Positions 26,585-35,001 of a stretch of 64,000 bases of DNA are shown here, one piece after another. Source of the DNA: Christiangramia sp. OXR-203. Its GTDB lineage: Bacteria; Bacteroidota; Bacteroidia; Flavobacteriales; Flavobacteriaceae. The stretch is taken from NCBI RefSeq assembly GCF_034372165.1, contig NZ_CP139698.1:1798001-1862000 (forward strand), read 5' to 3'. A program made the translations under genes and the position numbers. The notes under the pieces are model-generated. The model did no database searches. It was not told where the DNA came from and was given only the letters and a program-made list of their open reading frames with translations. Numbering within the stretch: position 1 is the stretch's first letter; every line of letters begins with the position of its first letter.

Positions 26585-26614
26585 TTTTTAATAACATTTC
26601 AACGAATAAGTTTG
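26585..26614 (+). promoter_or_regulatory. promoter of DUF4402 copy B
   Basis: TAAGTTTG at 26607-26614 is a full TAnnTTTG match, with a TTTTT at 26585-26589 17 bases upstream in place of TTG. Transcription would start near 26620, leaving a leader of about 54 bases. The rest of the gap 26472-26673 shows nothing else. Confidence 0.45.
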
Positions 26615-26673
26615 GTTGTAGGACTTCATTAAAGTCATCTTTACGACACTAACAAACCAAAAACCTACTCGTT

Positions 26674-27156
26674 ATGAAAAGAATTGCGCTACTTGCAATG
26701 TTATTTGTGTCTGCACTTGGATACTCTCAAGGATCATCAAACGCTACTGCTACTTCAAATGCAATAATTGTGAGCCCGATAAAAATTGAAAGTTCTCAAG
26801 ATTTAAATTTCGGAAAGATTATAGGCTCTGCTACTGGAGGGACTGTTAGCATTGAAGCTAGTGCTGATGCAACTAGAACTATTGACGATGATATGAATGC
26901 ACCAGGTAGTACTCCTACTGCCGCAATCTTTGCAGTCACCGCAGAAGCCGGTCAGTTATATTCTGTAGACGTAGAAGCATCTACATTAAAGGCAGATGGT
27001 CAAACCCCAATGACTTTGAATCCAACTACCAATTTAACAGAAACTAGTATTTCAGGGAATCGGACTATATATGTAGGTGGAGCGCTGGTTGTAAATGCAA
27101 ATCAAGTGCCAGATATTTATTCTGGTGACGTTAAAGTTACTGTTAGTTACGAATAA
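26674..27156 (+). CDS. DUF4402-family secreted subunit, copy B (likely major subunit)
   Basis: A 160-residue exported protein with signal peptide (cleavage near LGYSQ, residue 19), then SSNATATSNAIIVSPIKIES (donor-strand-like), LNFGKIIG, GGTVSIEASADATRT and closing strand DVKVTVSYE. The fold pattern is the same as copies A, C and D, although sequence identity is low. It sits alone between its own promoter and a strong terminator, immediately before the chaperone-usher operon. In pilus loci that arrangement commonly allows higher expression of the major subunit (inference). Confidence 0.85.
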   Translation: MKRIALLAMLFVSALGYSQGSSNATATSNAIIVSPIKIESSQDLNFGKIIGSATGGTVSIEASADATRTIDDDMNAPGSTPTAAIFAVTAEAGQLYSVDVEASTLKADGQTPMTLNPTTNLTETSISGNRTIYVGGALVVNANQVPDIYSGDVKVTVSYE

Positions 27157-27180
27157 AAAATAATTGATATTATAGAAGAG

Positions 27181-27213
27181 AAACGCCGTCATAGAAAATG
27201 GCGGCGTTTTTTT
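27181..27213 (+). terminator. terminator between the likely major subunit and the chaperone-usher operon
   Basis: Arms aaacgccgtcat / atggcggcgttt form a 12-bp stem with one G-T pair and a 5-base loop, followed by seven T. The next gene starts 30 bases later with no clear promoter, so the operon may depend on read-through. Confidence 0.85.
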
Positions 27214-27242
27214 ATCCTTCTATTTAATTGTGACTTCCATTC

Positions 27243-27740
27243 ATGAAAAGATTTTTCTACTCTTTACTTATATTTTTGTGTACGGGCTATTCATTTGCTC
27301 AGGTGTCTGCAAGTGCAGTTGTCAATTCAACTGCTGCAGTTGTTGAACCTATTGAAATTACTAAAAGTGTAGATCTACATTTTGGTAATGTGATAAGTGG
27401 GTATAATCCCGGTAGAGTAATTCTATCTCCAGAAGGGAGTAGAACGGCTTACGGACTTCAATTATCACCCGGGAATCCTGGGCAGGTAAGTGCTGCTGAA
27501 GCCATTGTAAAGCATGGTAGCTATAATTATTCTATTACGCTGCCAGAAAACTTCAAGCTATTTAATGAGAATAATCCTAATCAATTTCTCTTAATAAATG
27601 AATTTACCGCCATTCCTGAACTATCTGGAGATGATATCGATATTTTAAAAATTGGAGCAACTTTAAACCTTGAAGCCAATCAGGCAGCTGGATTTTATAC
27701 AAACTCTACAGGATTCAATGTAACAGTAAGTTACAACTAA
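27243..27740 (+). CDS. DUF4402-family secreted subunit, copy C
   Basis: A 165-residue exported protein with signal peptide (cleavage near YSFAQ, residue 20) and mature start VSASAVVNSTAAVVEPIEI, then LHFGNVISG, GRVILSPEGSRTAYG and closing strand FNVTVSYN. Same family as copies A, B and D. It is the first gene of a compact five-gene operon and ends 25 bases before the chaperone gene. As a minor subunit it could be an adaptor or initiator (inference). Confidence 0.85.
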   Translation: MKRFFYSLLIFLCTGYSFAQVSASAVVNSTAAVVEPIEITKSVDLHFGNVISGYNPGRVILSPEGSRTAYGLQLSPGNPGQVSAAEAIVKHGSYNYSITLPENFKLFNENNPNQFLLINEFTAIPELSGDDIDILKIGATLNLEANQAAGFYTNSTGFNVTVSYN

Positions 27741-27765
27741 CCATTATTGGATTAAAAGCCGCCCC

Positions 27766-28578
27766 ATGCAATTAAAATCTACTATTTTTCTTTCTGTTAT
27801 CTTCATTTTTAATTCTTTCGTGTCTAAGGCACAGGGGGATCTAATGATAATGCCAAAACGCGTGGTATTTGACGGTAGCCAACGAAGTCAGGAAGTGAAT
27901 CTAGTAAATACTGGTACTGATACTGCCTCCTACGCTATATCCTTTATTCAGTATAAAATGAAAGAAGCTGGAGGATTTGTAGAAATTACTGAACCAGAGG
28001 AAGGACAATTCTTTGCCGATAAGAATTTGAGATACTATCCCCGAAGAGTGAGACTGGCACCAAATGAAGCTCAAACTGTAAAATTGCAAATTACTAGGTC
28101 CGGCGAACTTGAGAACAGGGAGTATAGATCTCATCTTTACTTTAGAGCGATCGAAAAGCAAACGGCATTAGGTAGCGACGAAGCTCAGAATGATCAAAAT
28201 GGTATTTCTCTGAATATCAAAACTGTATTTGGGATTAGTATACCTGTGATCATTAAAGTGGGTACATCAACTACTAAAATTGAACTTACCAATATAACTT
28301 TTGACAGGGACACCCATAGATTAAGTATAGATTTTGCTAGAAGCGGTAACATGTCTACTTATGGTAACCTAAGAATTATGCATCATACAAAAGATGCAGA
28401 GCCCGTTCTGGTTGGTCAGGTTAAAGGGATTGCGGTATATGCTCCAAACCCTAAACGTCGCTTTAGCTTCGAAATACAGGACAAAGAGCATTTTGATCAC
28501 TCCAAAGGATCACTGCACATAATATATGAAACTGAAGATGGTGATGTAATGGGAAAAAAGGTTTTTGATCTTGAATAA
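27766..28578 (+). CDS. PapD-like periplasmic chaperone
   Basis: A 270-residue protein with signal peptide (cleavage near SKAQ, residue 23) and an N-terminal immunoglobulin-like PapD domain: GDLMIMPKRVVFDGSQRSQ (A strand), EVNLVNTGTDTASYAISF, the G1-like YYPRRVRLAPNEAQTVKLQ, and ENREYRSHLYFRAIEK, which matches the EYR-H-YF segment of fimbrial-type chaperones. The second domain covers about 170-265. Chaperones of this class cap subunits by donor-strand complementation and deliver them to an usher. It lies between DUF4402 copy C and the large T9SS-sorted protein, inside the operon. Confidence 0.85.
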   Translation: MQLKSTIFLSVIFIFNSFVSKAQGDLMIMPKRVVFDGSQRSQEVNLVNTGTDTASYAISFIQYKMKEAGGFVEITEPEEGQFFADKNLRYYPRRVRLAPNEAQTVKLQITRSGELENREYRSHLYFRAIEKQTALGSDEAQNDQNGISLNIKTVFGISIPVIIKVGTSTTKIELTNITFDRDTHRLSIDFARSGNMSTYGNLRIMHHTKDAEPVLVGQVKGIAVYAPNPKRRFSFEIQDKEHFDHSKGSLHIIYETEDGDVMGKKVFDLE

Positions 28579-28582
28579 ACCA

Positions 28583-31264
28583 ATGTTCTTCTCTCTATTC
28601 AGAAATTGTTCTCTACTTATCTTTTTAGTGTTCCTCGCAAACGATTCGTTTGCTCAGGATGCTTTTACTATCAATGACCTGCACACAGTACCTCTAGATT
28701 CTACTGAAGAATATTCCTCTGTGACTTTACCAGGGAACGAAAGTCACCTAGTGGTAAATGGAACGCTGCTTGTCTATGGAAATTTAGACATGTCCGGAAA
28801 TAAGTCCCAGTTTACAATGGGTCCAGATGCAGTAGTGATTGTATACGGGAATTTTATTGGGAGCAATAAAGTAGATATTAGCATTTCATCCTACCTCATT
28901 GTGATGGGTGATTTTACACGAACTTCTGGTTCAAATCAGGCTTCCATAGATATCGATAATGGGAATGTGTATATTTTCGGTGAAGTCGATGGCTGGCAGG
29001 ATGATTTTAATAGTTGTGATGATTATGATGGAGATACCACAGGAGTTGCCGAGACAGACTGTGATTATGGATCTGAAGATAGTTTCGAAGACAATATTTC
29101 AAACTTTCCTCCTGCAATTGCAGATAAACTCAATTGTTTTAATTTAGTTAGTCCTGGCAACCAGGTGGGTTGTACAGGTTCTTCTGTTAGCTTTATTACC
29201 CAGGTTACCAGTGATCAGCAATTTAGTTATCAATGGCAACAGAAAGTTAGTGAAAACACTAATTATACAGATATCGTTGGTGAAACGTCGAAAGATCTAG
29301 TCCTCACGAATATTTCGAGCGATGTGGAAGGTATATTATATAGGGTTAAGATTAAAGCCATATCAAATTCTGAAGATGGCAGCGTGAATGGCTGTAAAGT
29401 TACGTTTTCAAAACCTGCACAAATCATAATAAACGATCTTTTCGAATGGTCTGGGGCTATAGGGAACGATTGGAATGATCCATTAAACTGGTTATGTGAG
29501 ACCATACCAACCCAGGATACAGATGTGACGATTCCTCAGGGATTGCAAAATTATCCAGTTTTGGAAAATGGTGTAGCTGGAAAAGTAAGAAATATTGCGC
29601 TGGAGGACGGTAGCAGACTGGAAGTCCTAAATAATACTTTAGAAATATATGGTGAATTGTCAGGCACCGGACTTATTGATGTAGATTCCGGGACTCTAGC
29701 ATTTAAAGGAAATATGCTACAACAAATCACAAATCCGCCAATTCTGGAAGGTTCCATTCTCAACCTCGAGATTGACAATGCTATTGGGGTTAACAATTAT
29801 GCGAATCTTGATATTCTTGGGTGGCTAAAAATATCCCGCGGAACCTTCAGTACAGGTAATTCAGTCACTTTAATTAGTACTAATGATCAAACTGCACTAA
29901 TTGATGGATCTGGGGCAGGTATTATTAGCGGGACCATCAAAATGCAACGTTACCTTGAGTCTGCTTCGGGTTACAAATATTTTGGAAGTCCTTTCAGCGA
30001 CTCCCGTATTGGTGACTTTAGCAATTATGTGAGTTTGGGCTCAGACTTCCCGAACGTTTATCGCTACAATGAAGGGAAGAAAGATAATGATGGAAATGAA
30101 CTTTCTGGCTGGGAGGCCTATGATGAAGCAACCAATTCTATGGACCCACTCGAAGGTTATGCCTTTAATTTTGGTACAGATAATTTATCGGTCTACATAG
30201 AACTGGAGGGAATAGTGAATAATGGAGACATTAGTAGAGGTCTTAACAGTATCCACGGAAAATATACCAAAGGCTTTCACCTGGCAGCGAATCCTTATCC
30301 TTCTCCTATTGACTGGAATAAGGTTTCTGCTATGACTACTAATATTGACAATGCAGTTTATTTTTTCAACTCTACCAGCGGCGAGCAATACGAAGGCACT
30401 TACTCCTCTTACGTTGCTGGTGTAAGTTCTACTGGTGAATCCGGAGGCGTAATACCTTCAATGCAGGGATTTTTTGTTCATGCGACCGATGGGACATCGA
30501 GTTCAAACCTTACTATGAATAACTCGGTAAGAATAAATGATTTTACGCAGGCATTTTATAAGCAGCAGGAACTGGATATAGCACTTGCGCGTATCACTGC
30601 AGGCTTCACTTCCTCTAATGCTGAAGATGCTATAGTTCTCTATGATGTTCATAATGCCACCAAAAAGTTTGATAAGCAGAATGATGCTTTAAAACTAATG
30701 AATACGAACACTAAGGTTCCTAATCTATATATAATTACTGAAGATCGCTTTGAAGCCAGTATCAAATCTCTAGAGCTTTCTGAAGAAAAGAACAAAAAGC
30801 ATATTCCAATAGGACTTAATCTGCAACAAAGTGGTGCTATTGAGTTTAGGTTGAAGGATCTGAAAAACTTTTCTGGTCAGACTTCTATTTATCTGGTAGA
30901 TAAACATAGAAATACGGTAACAGATTTGCGAGATAAAATTTACCAGGTAAATCTTTCAAAAGGTGTTACAAACGATCGTTTCTACCTGAGTTTTGGTAAC
31001 GAAAAGCTGCAACTAACAGAACTTGTTTTAGAACCTTTTATTTTGAAAAGTGATGAGGGTTCGATTGGTGTAAGAATGAATTTACATGTGGGGGAAGAAG
31101 GTACTATAAGTCTTAGCAATTTAAATGGAAAGATTCTTCAGCATTTTCCCGCTTCAGCCAATTCTGAATTAAATTTTGATCAAATTATAAGCACCGGGGT
31201 TTATCTGGTTACTTATACTTCAGAAGCCAGATCATTTACAAAGAAAGTAATCGTGAGAAAATAA
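28583..31264 (+). CDS. large T9SS-sorted surface protein in the chaperone-usher locus (putative adhesin)
   Basis: An exported protein of 893 residues counted from the ATG at 28583, 4 bases after the chaperone stop; two TTG codons at 28565 and 28571 are alternative starts. Signal peptide cleavage is near DSFAQ. Domains in order: an N-terminal repetitive beta region (about 40-130, short hydrophobic turns such as GTLLVYGNLDMSGN), a Cys-containing immunoglobulin-like segment (about 190-285), an NW-type beta-helix-like region starting EWSGAIGNDWNDPLNW (about 290-430), a domain frequent in T9SS proteins, and a C-terminal type A sorting tail ending SFTKKVIVRK. Export to the surface by T9SS is expected. 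Confidence 0.82.
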   Translation: MFFSLFRNCSLLIFLVFLANDSFAQDAFTINDLHTVPLDSTEEYSSVTLPGNESHLVVNGTLLVYGNLDMSGNKSQFTMGPDAVVIVYGNFIGSNKVDISISSYLIVMGDFTRTSGSNQASIDIDNGNVYIFGEVDGWQDDFNSCDDYDGDTTGVAETDCDYGSEDSFEDNISNFPPAIADKLNCFNLVSPGNQVGCTGSSVSFITQVTSDQQFSYQWQQKVSENTNYTDIVGETSKDLVLTNISSDVEGILYRVKIKAISNSEDGSVNGCKVTFSKPAQIIINDLFEWSGAIGNDWNDPLNWLCETIPTQDTDVTIPQGLQNYPVLENGVAGKVRNIALEDGSRLEVLNNTLEIYGELSGTGLIDVDSGTLAFKGNMLQQITNPPILEGSILNLEIDNAIGVNNYANLDILGWLKISRGTFSTGNSVTLISTNDQTALIDGSGAGIISGTIKMQRYLESASGYKYFGSPFSDSRIGDFSNYVSLGSDFPNVYRYNEGKKDNDGNELSGWEAYDEATNSMDPLEGYAFNFGTDNLSVYIELEGIVNNGDISRGLNSIHGKYTKGFHLAANPYPSPIDWNKVSAMTTNIDNAVYFFNSTSGEQYEGTYSSYVAGVSSTGESGGVIPSMQGFFVHATDGTSSSNLTMNNSVRINDFTQAFYKQQELDIALARITAGFTSSNAEDAIVLYDVHNATKKFDKQNDALKLMNTNTKVPNLYIITEDRFEASIKSLELSEEKNKKHIPIGLNLQQSGAIEFRLKDLKNFSGQTSIYLVDKHRNTVTDLRDKIYQVNLSKGVTNDRFYLSFGNEKLQLTELVLEPFILKSDEGSIGVRMNLHVGEEGTISLSNLNGKILQHFPASANSELNFDQIISTGVYLVTYTSEARSFTKKVIVRK

Positions 31265-31268
31265 TTAT

Positions 31269-31769
31269 ATGCCATATCCTAATTCCTTTATTTTTATCGT
31301 CTTCATGATCGTTTTTTTTCCGAAGCAGATTACAGCACAGGAGAATCCACCAATTCCACTAAATGTACAGGTTAGTACCGCACAGTTCCTCAACTTTGGA
31401 AGTTTTGCTGTGGATAATGGTGTGGGAACGGTTAGTGTAGATGCTAATGGGACCAGGGCATGGACGGGCGATGTAAAATTACTTAATAGCGGTACCACGG
31501 TCTCCCCTGCACTATTTGATGTTTATGCTAATCCGGGAACACTTGTCAATATTATGCATGATAGTCAGTTTACTCTGAATGGTAGCAGCGGCCAGACCTT
31601 AACATTGGAAATCAATAGTTATAGTACCGGAAAAACCTTTATTACCAACGCTGCTTCAGAAATCCCAAATCCAGTTTATGTTGGCGGCACATTAAATATT
31701 GGTCCACTCTCTGCAAATGGAGCCGGAAATTATAGTGGTTCTTTCACCCTTACCTTTATTCAGGAATAG
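31269..31769 (+). CDS. DUF4402-family secreted subunit, copy D
   Basis: A 166-residue exported protein, signal peptide cleavage near ITAQ (residue 24). Its mature part lacks the Ala/Thr-rich start of the other copies (ENPPIPLNVQVSTAQFLNFG) but keeps GTVSVDANGTRAWTG, the YVGGTLNIG turn, and the closing strand SFTLTFIQE. The divergence suggests a specialised subunit, for example a base or tip adaptor (inference). It starts 4 bases after the T9SS protein ends and is followed directly by the usher-like gene. Confidence 0.82.
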   Translation: MPYPNSFIFIVFMIVFFPKQITAQENPPIPLNVQVSTAQFLNFGSFAVDNGVGTVSVDANGTRAWTGDVKLLNSGTTVSPALFDVYANPGTLVNIMHDSQFTLNGSSGQTLTLEINSYSTGKTFITNAASEIPNPVYVGGTLNIGPLSANGAGNYSGSFTLTFIQE

Positions 31770-31784
31770 TTGAGCTTGAGTTTT

Positions 31785-34367
31785 ATGACCAGAGTTACCC
31801 CTACGATTGGCGATTCGTATCAGCGCAAAATTTTCCTATTCTGTTTCTTACTATTCATCTCTAGTGTGGCACTGTCACAGGAATACCCTGCGTATGATGA
31901 ATTTACAGTAGATATGACTTCCCGGGAACTCGGTACCATGGAAGTTCCTATTGCCATTAAAAATGAAGTCGCGTATATAAGCTTTCTTGAACTTTTTCAA
32001 CTATTTCAGCTTAAAAGTGAAACAAACGATTCTAATAATACTATTTCTGGCTTCGTTGAAAATATGGATACTACTTATCTGCTCAATCTTGAGAATAATA
32101 CATTACAAATTGACGGGCAGGAAATTCAACTTCAGGAAGATCAATTTATACAGACAGGCACAATTTTTTATCTTAGATCTGATCTCTTTGGAAAGTATTT
32201 TAAACTTCAAACAGATTTTTCTATTCGAGATTTGAAAATTGCATTTAGCACAGAACTGGAGTTACCAATTATCAAGCAAAAGCGTAGAGACAGAGCACGT
32301 AAAAACCTGAATCGTACAATTGGAATTCTGGAGCCTGACACTTTGATAGAAAGAAAGTATCCCTTTTTTAAAGGTGGTAATTTGGACTGGGGAATTACTA
32401 CTACTCAGCAAACTAATGGACAGGATGACAACCGTTTTAACCTGGGACTTGGAACCATGTTCGCAGGTGGTGAAACAAATATTTTGCTGAACTATTCAGA
32501 CAGAGTTCCGTTTACAAGTAGAAACCAGTTTTACCAGTGGAAGTATGTGGATAATGATAGTAAATTATTTAAACAAGTCACCGCAGGTAAGATCTTCACG
32601 GGTGCGACCTCTTCCCTATTTGCTCCGGTGGTAGGTGTGCAGGTGATCAACGCTCCATTGGTCAACCGTCGCTCCTATGGAACTTACATTTTAAATGACT
32701 ATACCGAACCTAGATGGACAGTGGAACTTTATGTTAATAATATTCTGGTTGATTTTACACAAGCAGATGCTTCAGGATTCTACTTTTTTGATGTACCATT
32801 AATGTACGGGAATACAAATATAGACCTCAGGTTTTTTGGCCCATATGGAGAGGAATTATCTGATACCAGGGTCATTAACATTCCATATAATTTTGTTCCC
32901 GAAAATGAATTCCAATATTCATTGAGCGCTGGTGTCGTGGAGGATGAAGACAATAGAAGATTTTCCAGGTATACTATGGGTTATGGATTATCCAGGGGAG
33001 TAACTATTGGTGGTGGTATCGAATATTTATCTGATGTAATCAGTGGTGAGTACATGCCTTTTCTTAGTACTTCTGTAAGAATGACTTCCAACCTGTTATT
33101 TTCAGGAGAATATACCTATGGTGTAAAAGGAGAGGGTATTCTGAGCTACCGAACACCTTCCAGGGTGCAGTTTGACTTAATGTATGCCAAGTATCATGAT
33201 GACCAGACTGCAATTAATTACAATTACCTGGAAGAGCGAGAATTTAGATTCTCTGCTCCAATACGGATGAAGAATTTTTCAGCTTTCAGTCGATTTTCCC
33301 TGAACCAGATCGTCTTGCCTACTACTGAATTTACTACTGCGCAGCTTTTACTCTCCGGAAATCTCTTCGGAATAAGCACCAATTTAACCACATATGGAAT
33401 TTTTAATTCTAATCTAGAAAATCCTACGATCTACTCTTCTCTTTCCCAGACCTTTCGTTTACCTTACCAGGTGTTATTTTCACCTCAGGTACAATTCGAT
33501 CTTGGGGATCAATCTTTTAGAAATTTAAATTTAGAATTGGAAAGAGTGATTTTTGAGCGTGGATTTCTTAACCTGTCTTATGAAAATAATGCTCTAAGAG
33601 ACGCCCACACCTTCGAGATTGGTTTACGCTACGCCTTTAATTTCGCACAAACTTCGGTAACTTCAAGATTAGGAAACCGAAATTCCTCACACATTCAATC
33701 TGCTCGTGGTAGTGTTCGCTGGGATGATTCAAACAATTACGTTGCTTTGAGTAATCGTCCAGGGGTTGCTCGAGGTGGAATCACTATTCTACCATTTCTG
33801 GATCTAAACGGTAATGGAAAAAGAGACGCCATGGAGAAAGGCGTTTCTGGAATAGAATTAAAAACGAAACCAGGTCTAATAAGCTATAATAAAGATAAAA
33901 CTGAAATCAGGTTAACCGACCTGCAACCTTACGTAAAGACGATCATTGAAGTGGAGTCAAATAGTCTGGATAATATCGCCTGGAAAGTAAAAAACCCTAA
34001 GATCATGGTAGAAACTGTACCTAATCAATTTAAAACTATTGAAATTCCTGTCACTGTGTTAGGAGAAGTTTCTGGATTCGTAAATTTGAAAAGTGACAAT
34101 ACGCTCCAGGGTCAGGGTAGAATTAAGGTTCAGATCTTAGATCAATTTCAAAATAAAGTCACAGAAGTGCTATCAGAAGGTGATGGTTATTTTACATATC
34201 TAGGATTAAAACCGGGTAACTATACTGCGCGGATCGATCCATTGCAGTTACAGCAACTAGGGTTCAAAAGCAGTCCTGCATCTTACAATTTTGAGATCGA
34301 AATATCAGAGTACGGAGATATTGAGGATACTATTGAATTCAATCTAGAGAAAGAAACAGAAATATAG
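31785..34367 (+). CDS. outer-membrane usher-like protein (FimD/PapC-type)
   Basis: An exported protein of 860 residues, the size of classical ushers, with signal peptide (cleavage near VALSQ). Order: N-terminal periplasmic domain (about 33-170), a beta-barrel of short amphipathic strands (about 190-660), and C-terminal Ig-like domains (about 665-855, GITILPFLDLNGNGKRD, GEVSGFVNLKSD). Within the barrel, VELYVNNILVDFTQADASGF, then FDVPLMYGNTNIDLRFFGPYG and FQYSLSAGV match the plug region of FimD (NG ... pGpF.i.D ... V...G ... YS...G). The ATG at 31785 is chosen over a TTG at 31770. It ends the operon and is convergent with the GreA/GreB gene, 2 bases apart. Confidence 0.82.
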   Translation: MTRVTPTIGDSYQRKIFLFCFLLFISSVALSQEYPAYDEFTVDMTSRELGTMEVPIAIKNEVAYISFLELFQLFQLKSETNDSNNTISGFVENMDTTYLLNLENNTLQIDGQEIQLQEDQFIQTGTIFYLRSDLFGKYFKLQTDFSIRDLKIAFSTELELPIIKQKRRDRARKNLNRTIGILEPDTLIERKYPFFKGGNLDWGITTTQQTNGQDDNRFNLGLGTMFAGGETNILLNYSDRVPFTSRNQFYQWKYVDNDSKLFKQVTAGKIFTGATSSLFAPVVGVQVINAPLVNRRSYGTYILNDYTEPRWTVELYVNNILVDFTQADASGFYFFDVPLMYGNTNIDLRFFGPYGEELSDTRVINIPYNFVPENEFQYSLSAGVVEDEDNRRFSRYTMGYGLSRGVTIGGGIEYLSDVISGEYMPFLSTSVRMTSNLLFSGEYTYGVKGEGILSYRTPSRVQFDLMYAKYHDDQTAINYNYLEEREFRFSAPIRMKNFSAFSRFSLNQIVLPTTEFTTAQLLLSGNLFGISTNLTTYGIFNSNLENPTIYSSLSQTFRLPYQVLFSPQVQFDLGDQSFRNLNLELERVIFERGFLNLSYENNALRDAHTFEIGLRYAFNFAQTSVTSRLGNRNSSHIQSARGSVRWDDSNNYVALSNRPGVARGGITILPFLDLNGNGKRDAMEKGVSGIELKTKPGLISYNKDKTEIRLTDLQPYVKTIIEVESNSLDNIAWKVKNPKIMVETVPNQFKTIEIPVTVLGEVSGFVNLKSDNTLQGQGRIKVQILDQFQNKVTEVLSEGDGYFTYLGLKPGNYTARIDPLQLQQLGFKSSPASYNFEIEISEYGDIEDTIEFNLEKETEI

Positions 34368-34369
34368 AA

Positions 34370-34870
34370 CTAGTAGTGTATTTCAAGAATTTCGAGCTTT
34401 CGTATTTCGGTACCAAGTTTGAAATCTACAGTTTCACCAACTTTTTTACCTGTAACTGCGCGGGCAATTGGCGCAACAAAAGCGATTTTCTGCTTTTTAA
34501 TATTAGCTTCATCAACCCCTACGATCTGGAATTTCTGAATTTGTGAACTATCGAGGTTCTTTAATTTTATGTGTGCTCCAAACCGAATTTCATTCTGTGC
34601 CTGTTCTTCAGGTTTCAAAACTCGTGCAGATTGAATTCTTTCAGCCAATAATTTCATTTTTCCATCAATCAGGCCTTGAGCTCTTCTTTTTTCTGTATCG
34701 TCTTTGACACTTATATTGGATCGCTCGTTTTCAAGCCTTTTTAATTCCAAATGTAGTTCCTGTAGTCCATTTGGTGTCACATAATTTGTAACTCCATCTG
34801 GTATCGCCGCACGTGGTGGAATTATCACTGGTTCTTCCTGATCTTCTTCCTTTACAAATCCTCTGCTCAT
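34370..34870 (-). CDS. GreA/GreB-family transcription elongation factor
   Basis: A 166-residue factor that enters the RNA polymerase secondary channel and stimulates cleavage of backtracked transcripts. The N-terminal coiled coil is about 42-95 (LQELHLELKRLENERSN, DDTEKRRAQGLIDGKMKLLA), with acidic residues at the tip, and the C-terminal FKBP-like domain (95-166) has FGAHIKLKN, IVGVDEANI and ISPIARA-like VAPIARAVTGKKVGE. The MSRGFVKEEDQEE start is typical of the GreB-like members of Bacteroidota. It lies tail to tail with the usher gene and has its own upstream region shared with the divergent permease. Confidence 0.92.
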   Translation of the reverse strand: MSRGFVKEEDQEEPVIIPPRAAIPDGVTNYVTPNGLQELHLELKRLENERSNISVKDDTEKRRAQGLIDGKMKLLAERIQSARVLKPEEQAQNEIRFGAHIKLKNLDSSQIQKFQIVGVDEANIKKQKIAFVAPIARAVTGKKVGETVDFKLGTEIRKLEILEIHY

Positions 34871-35001
34871 AATTTGTATCTTATATTCTTCTAATTATAG
34901 CAAAACCCGAAGGATATGGCTTAACCAACAATCATAAATATTTCTCAAAACCTAACAACGGGTCTGAGAGGATACTACATTTATCAAATTTAATCATCGA
35001 A

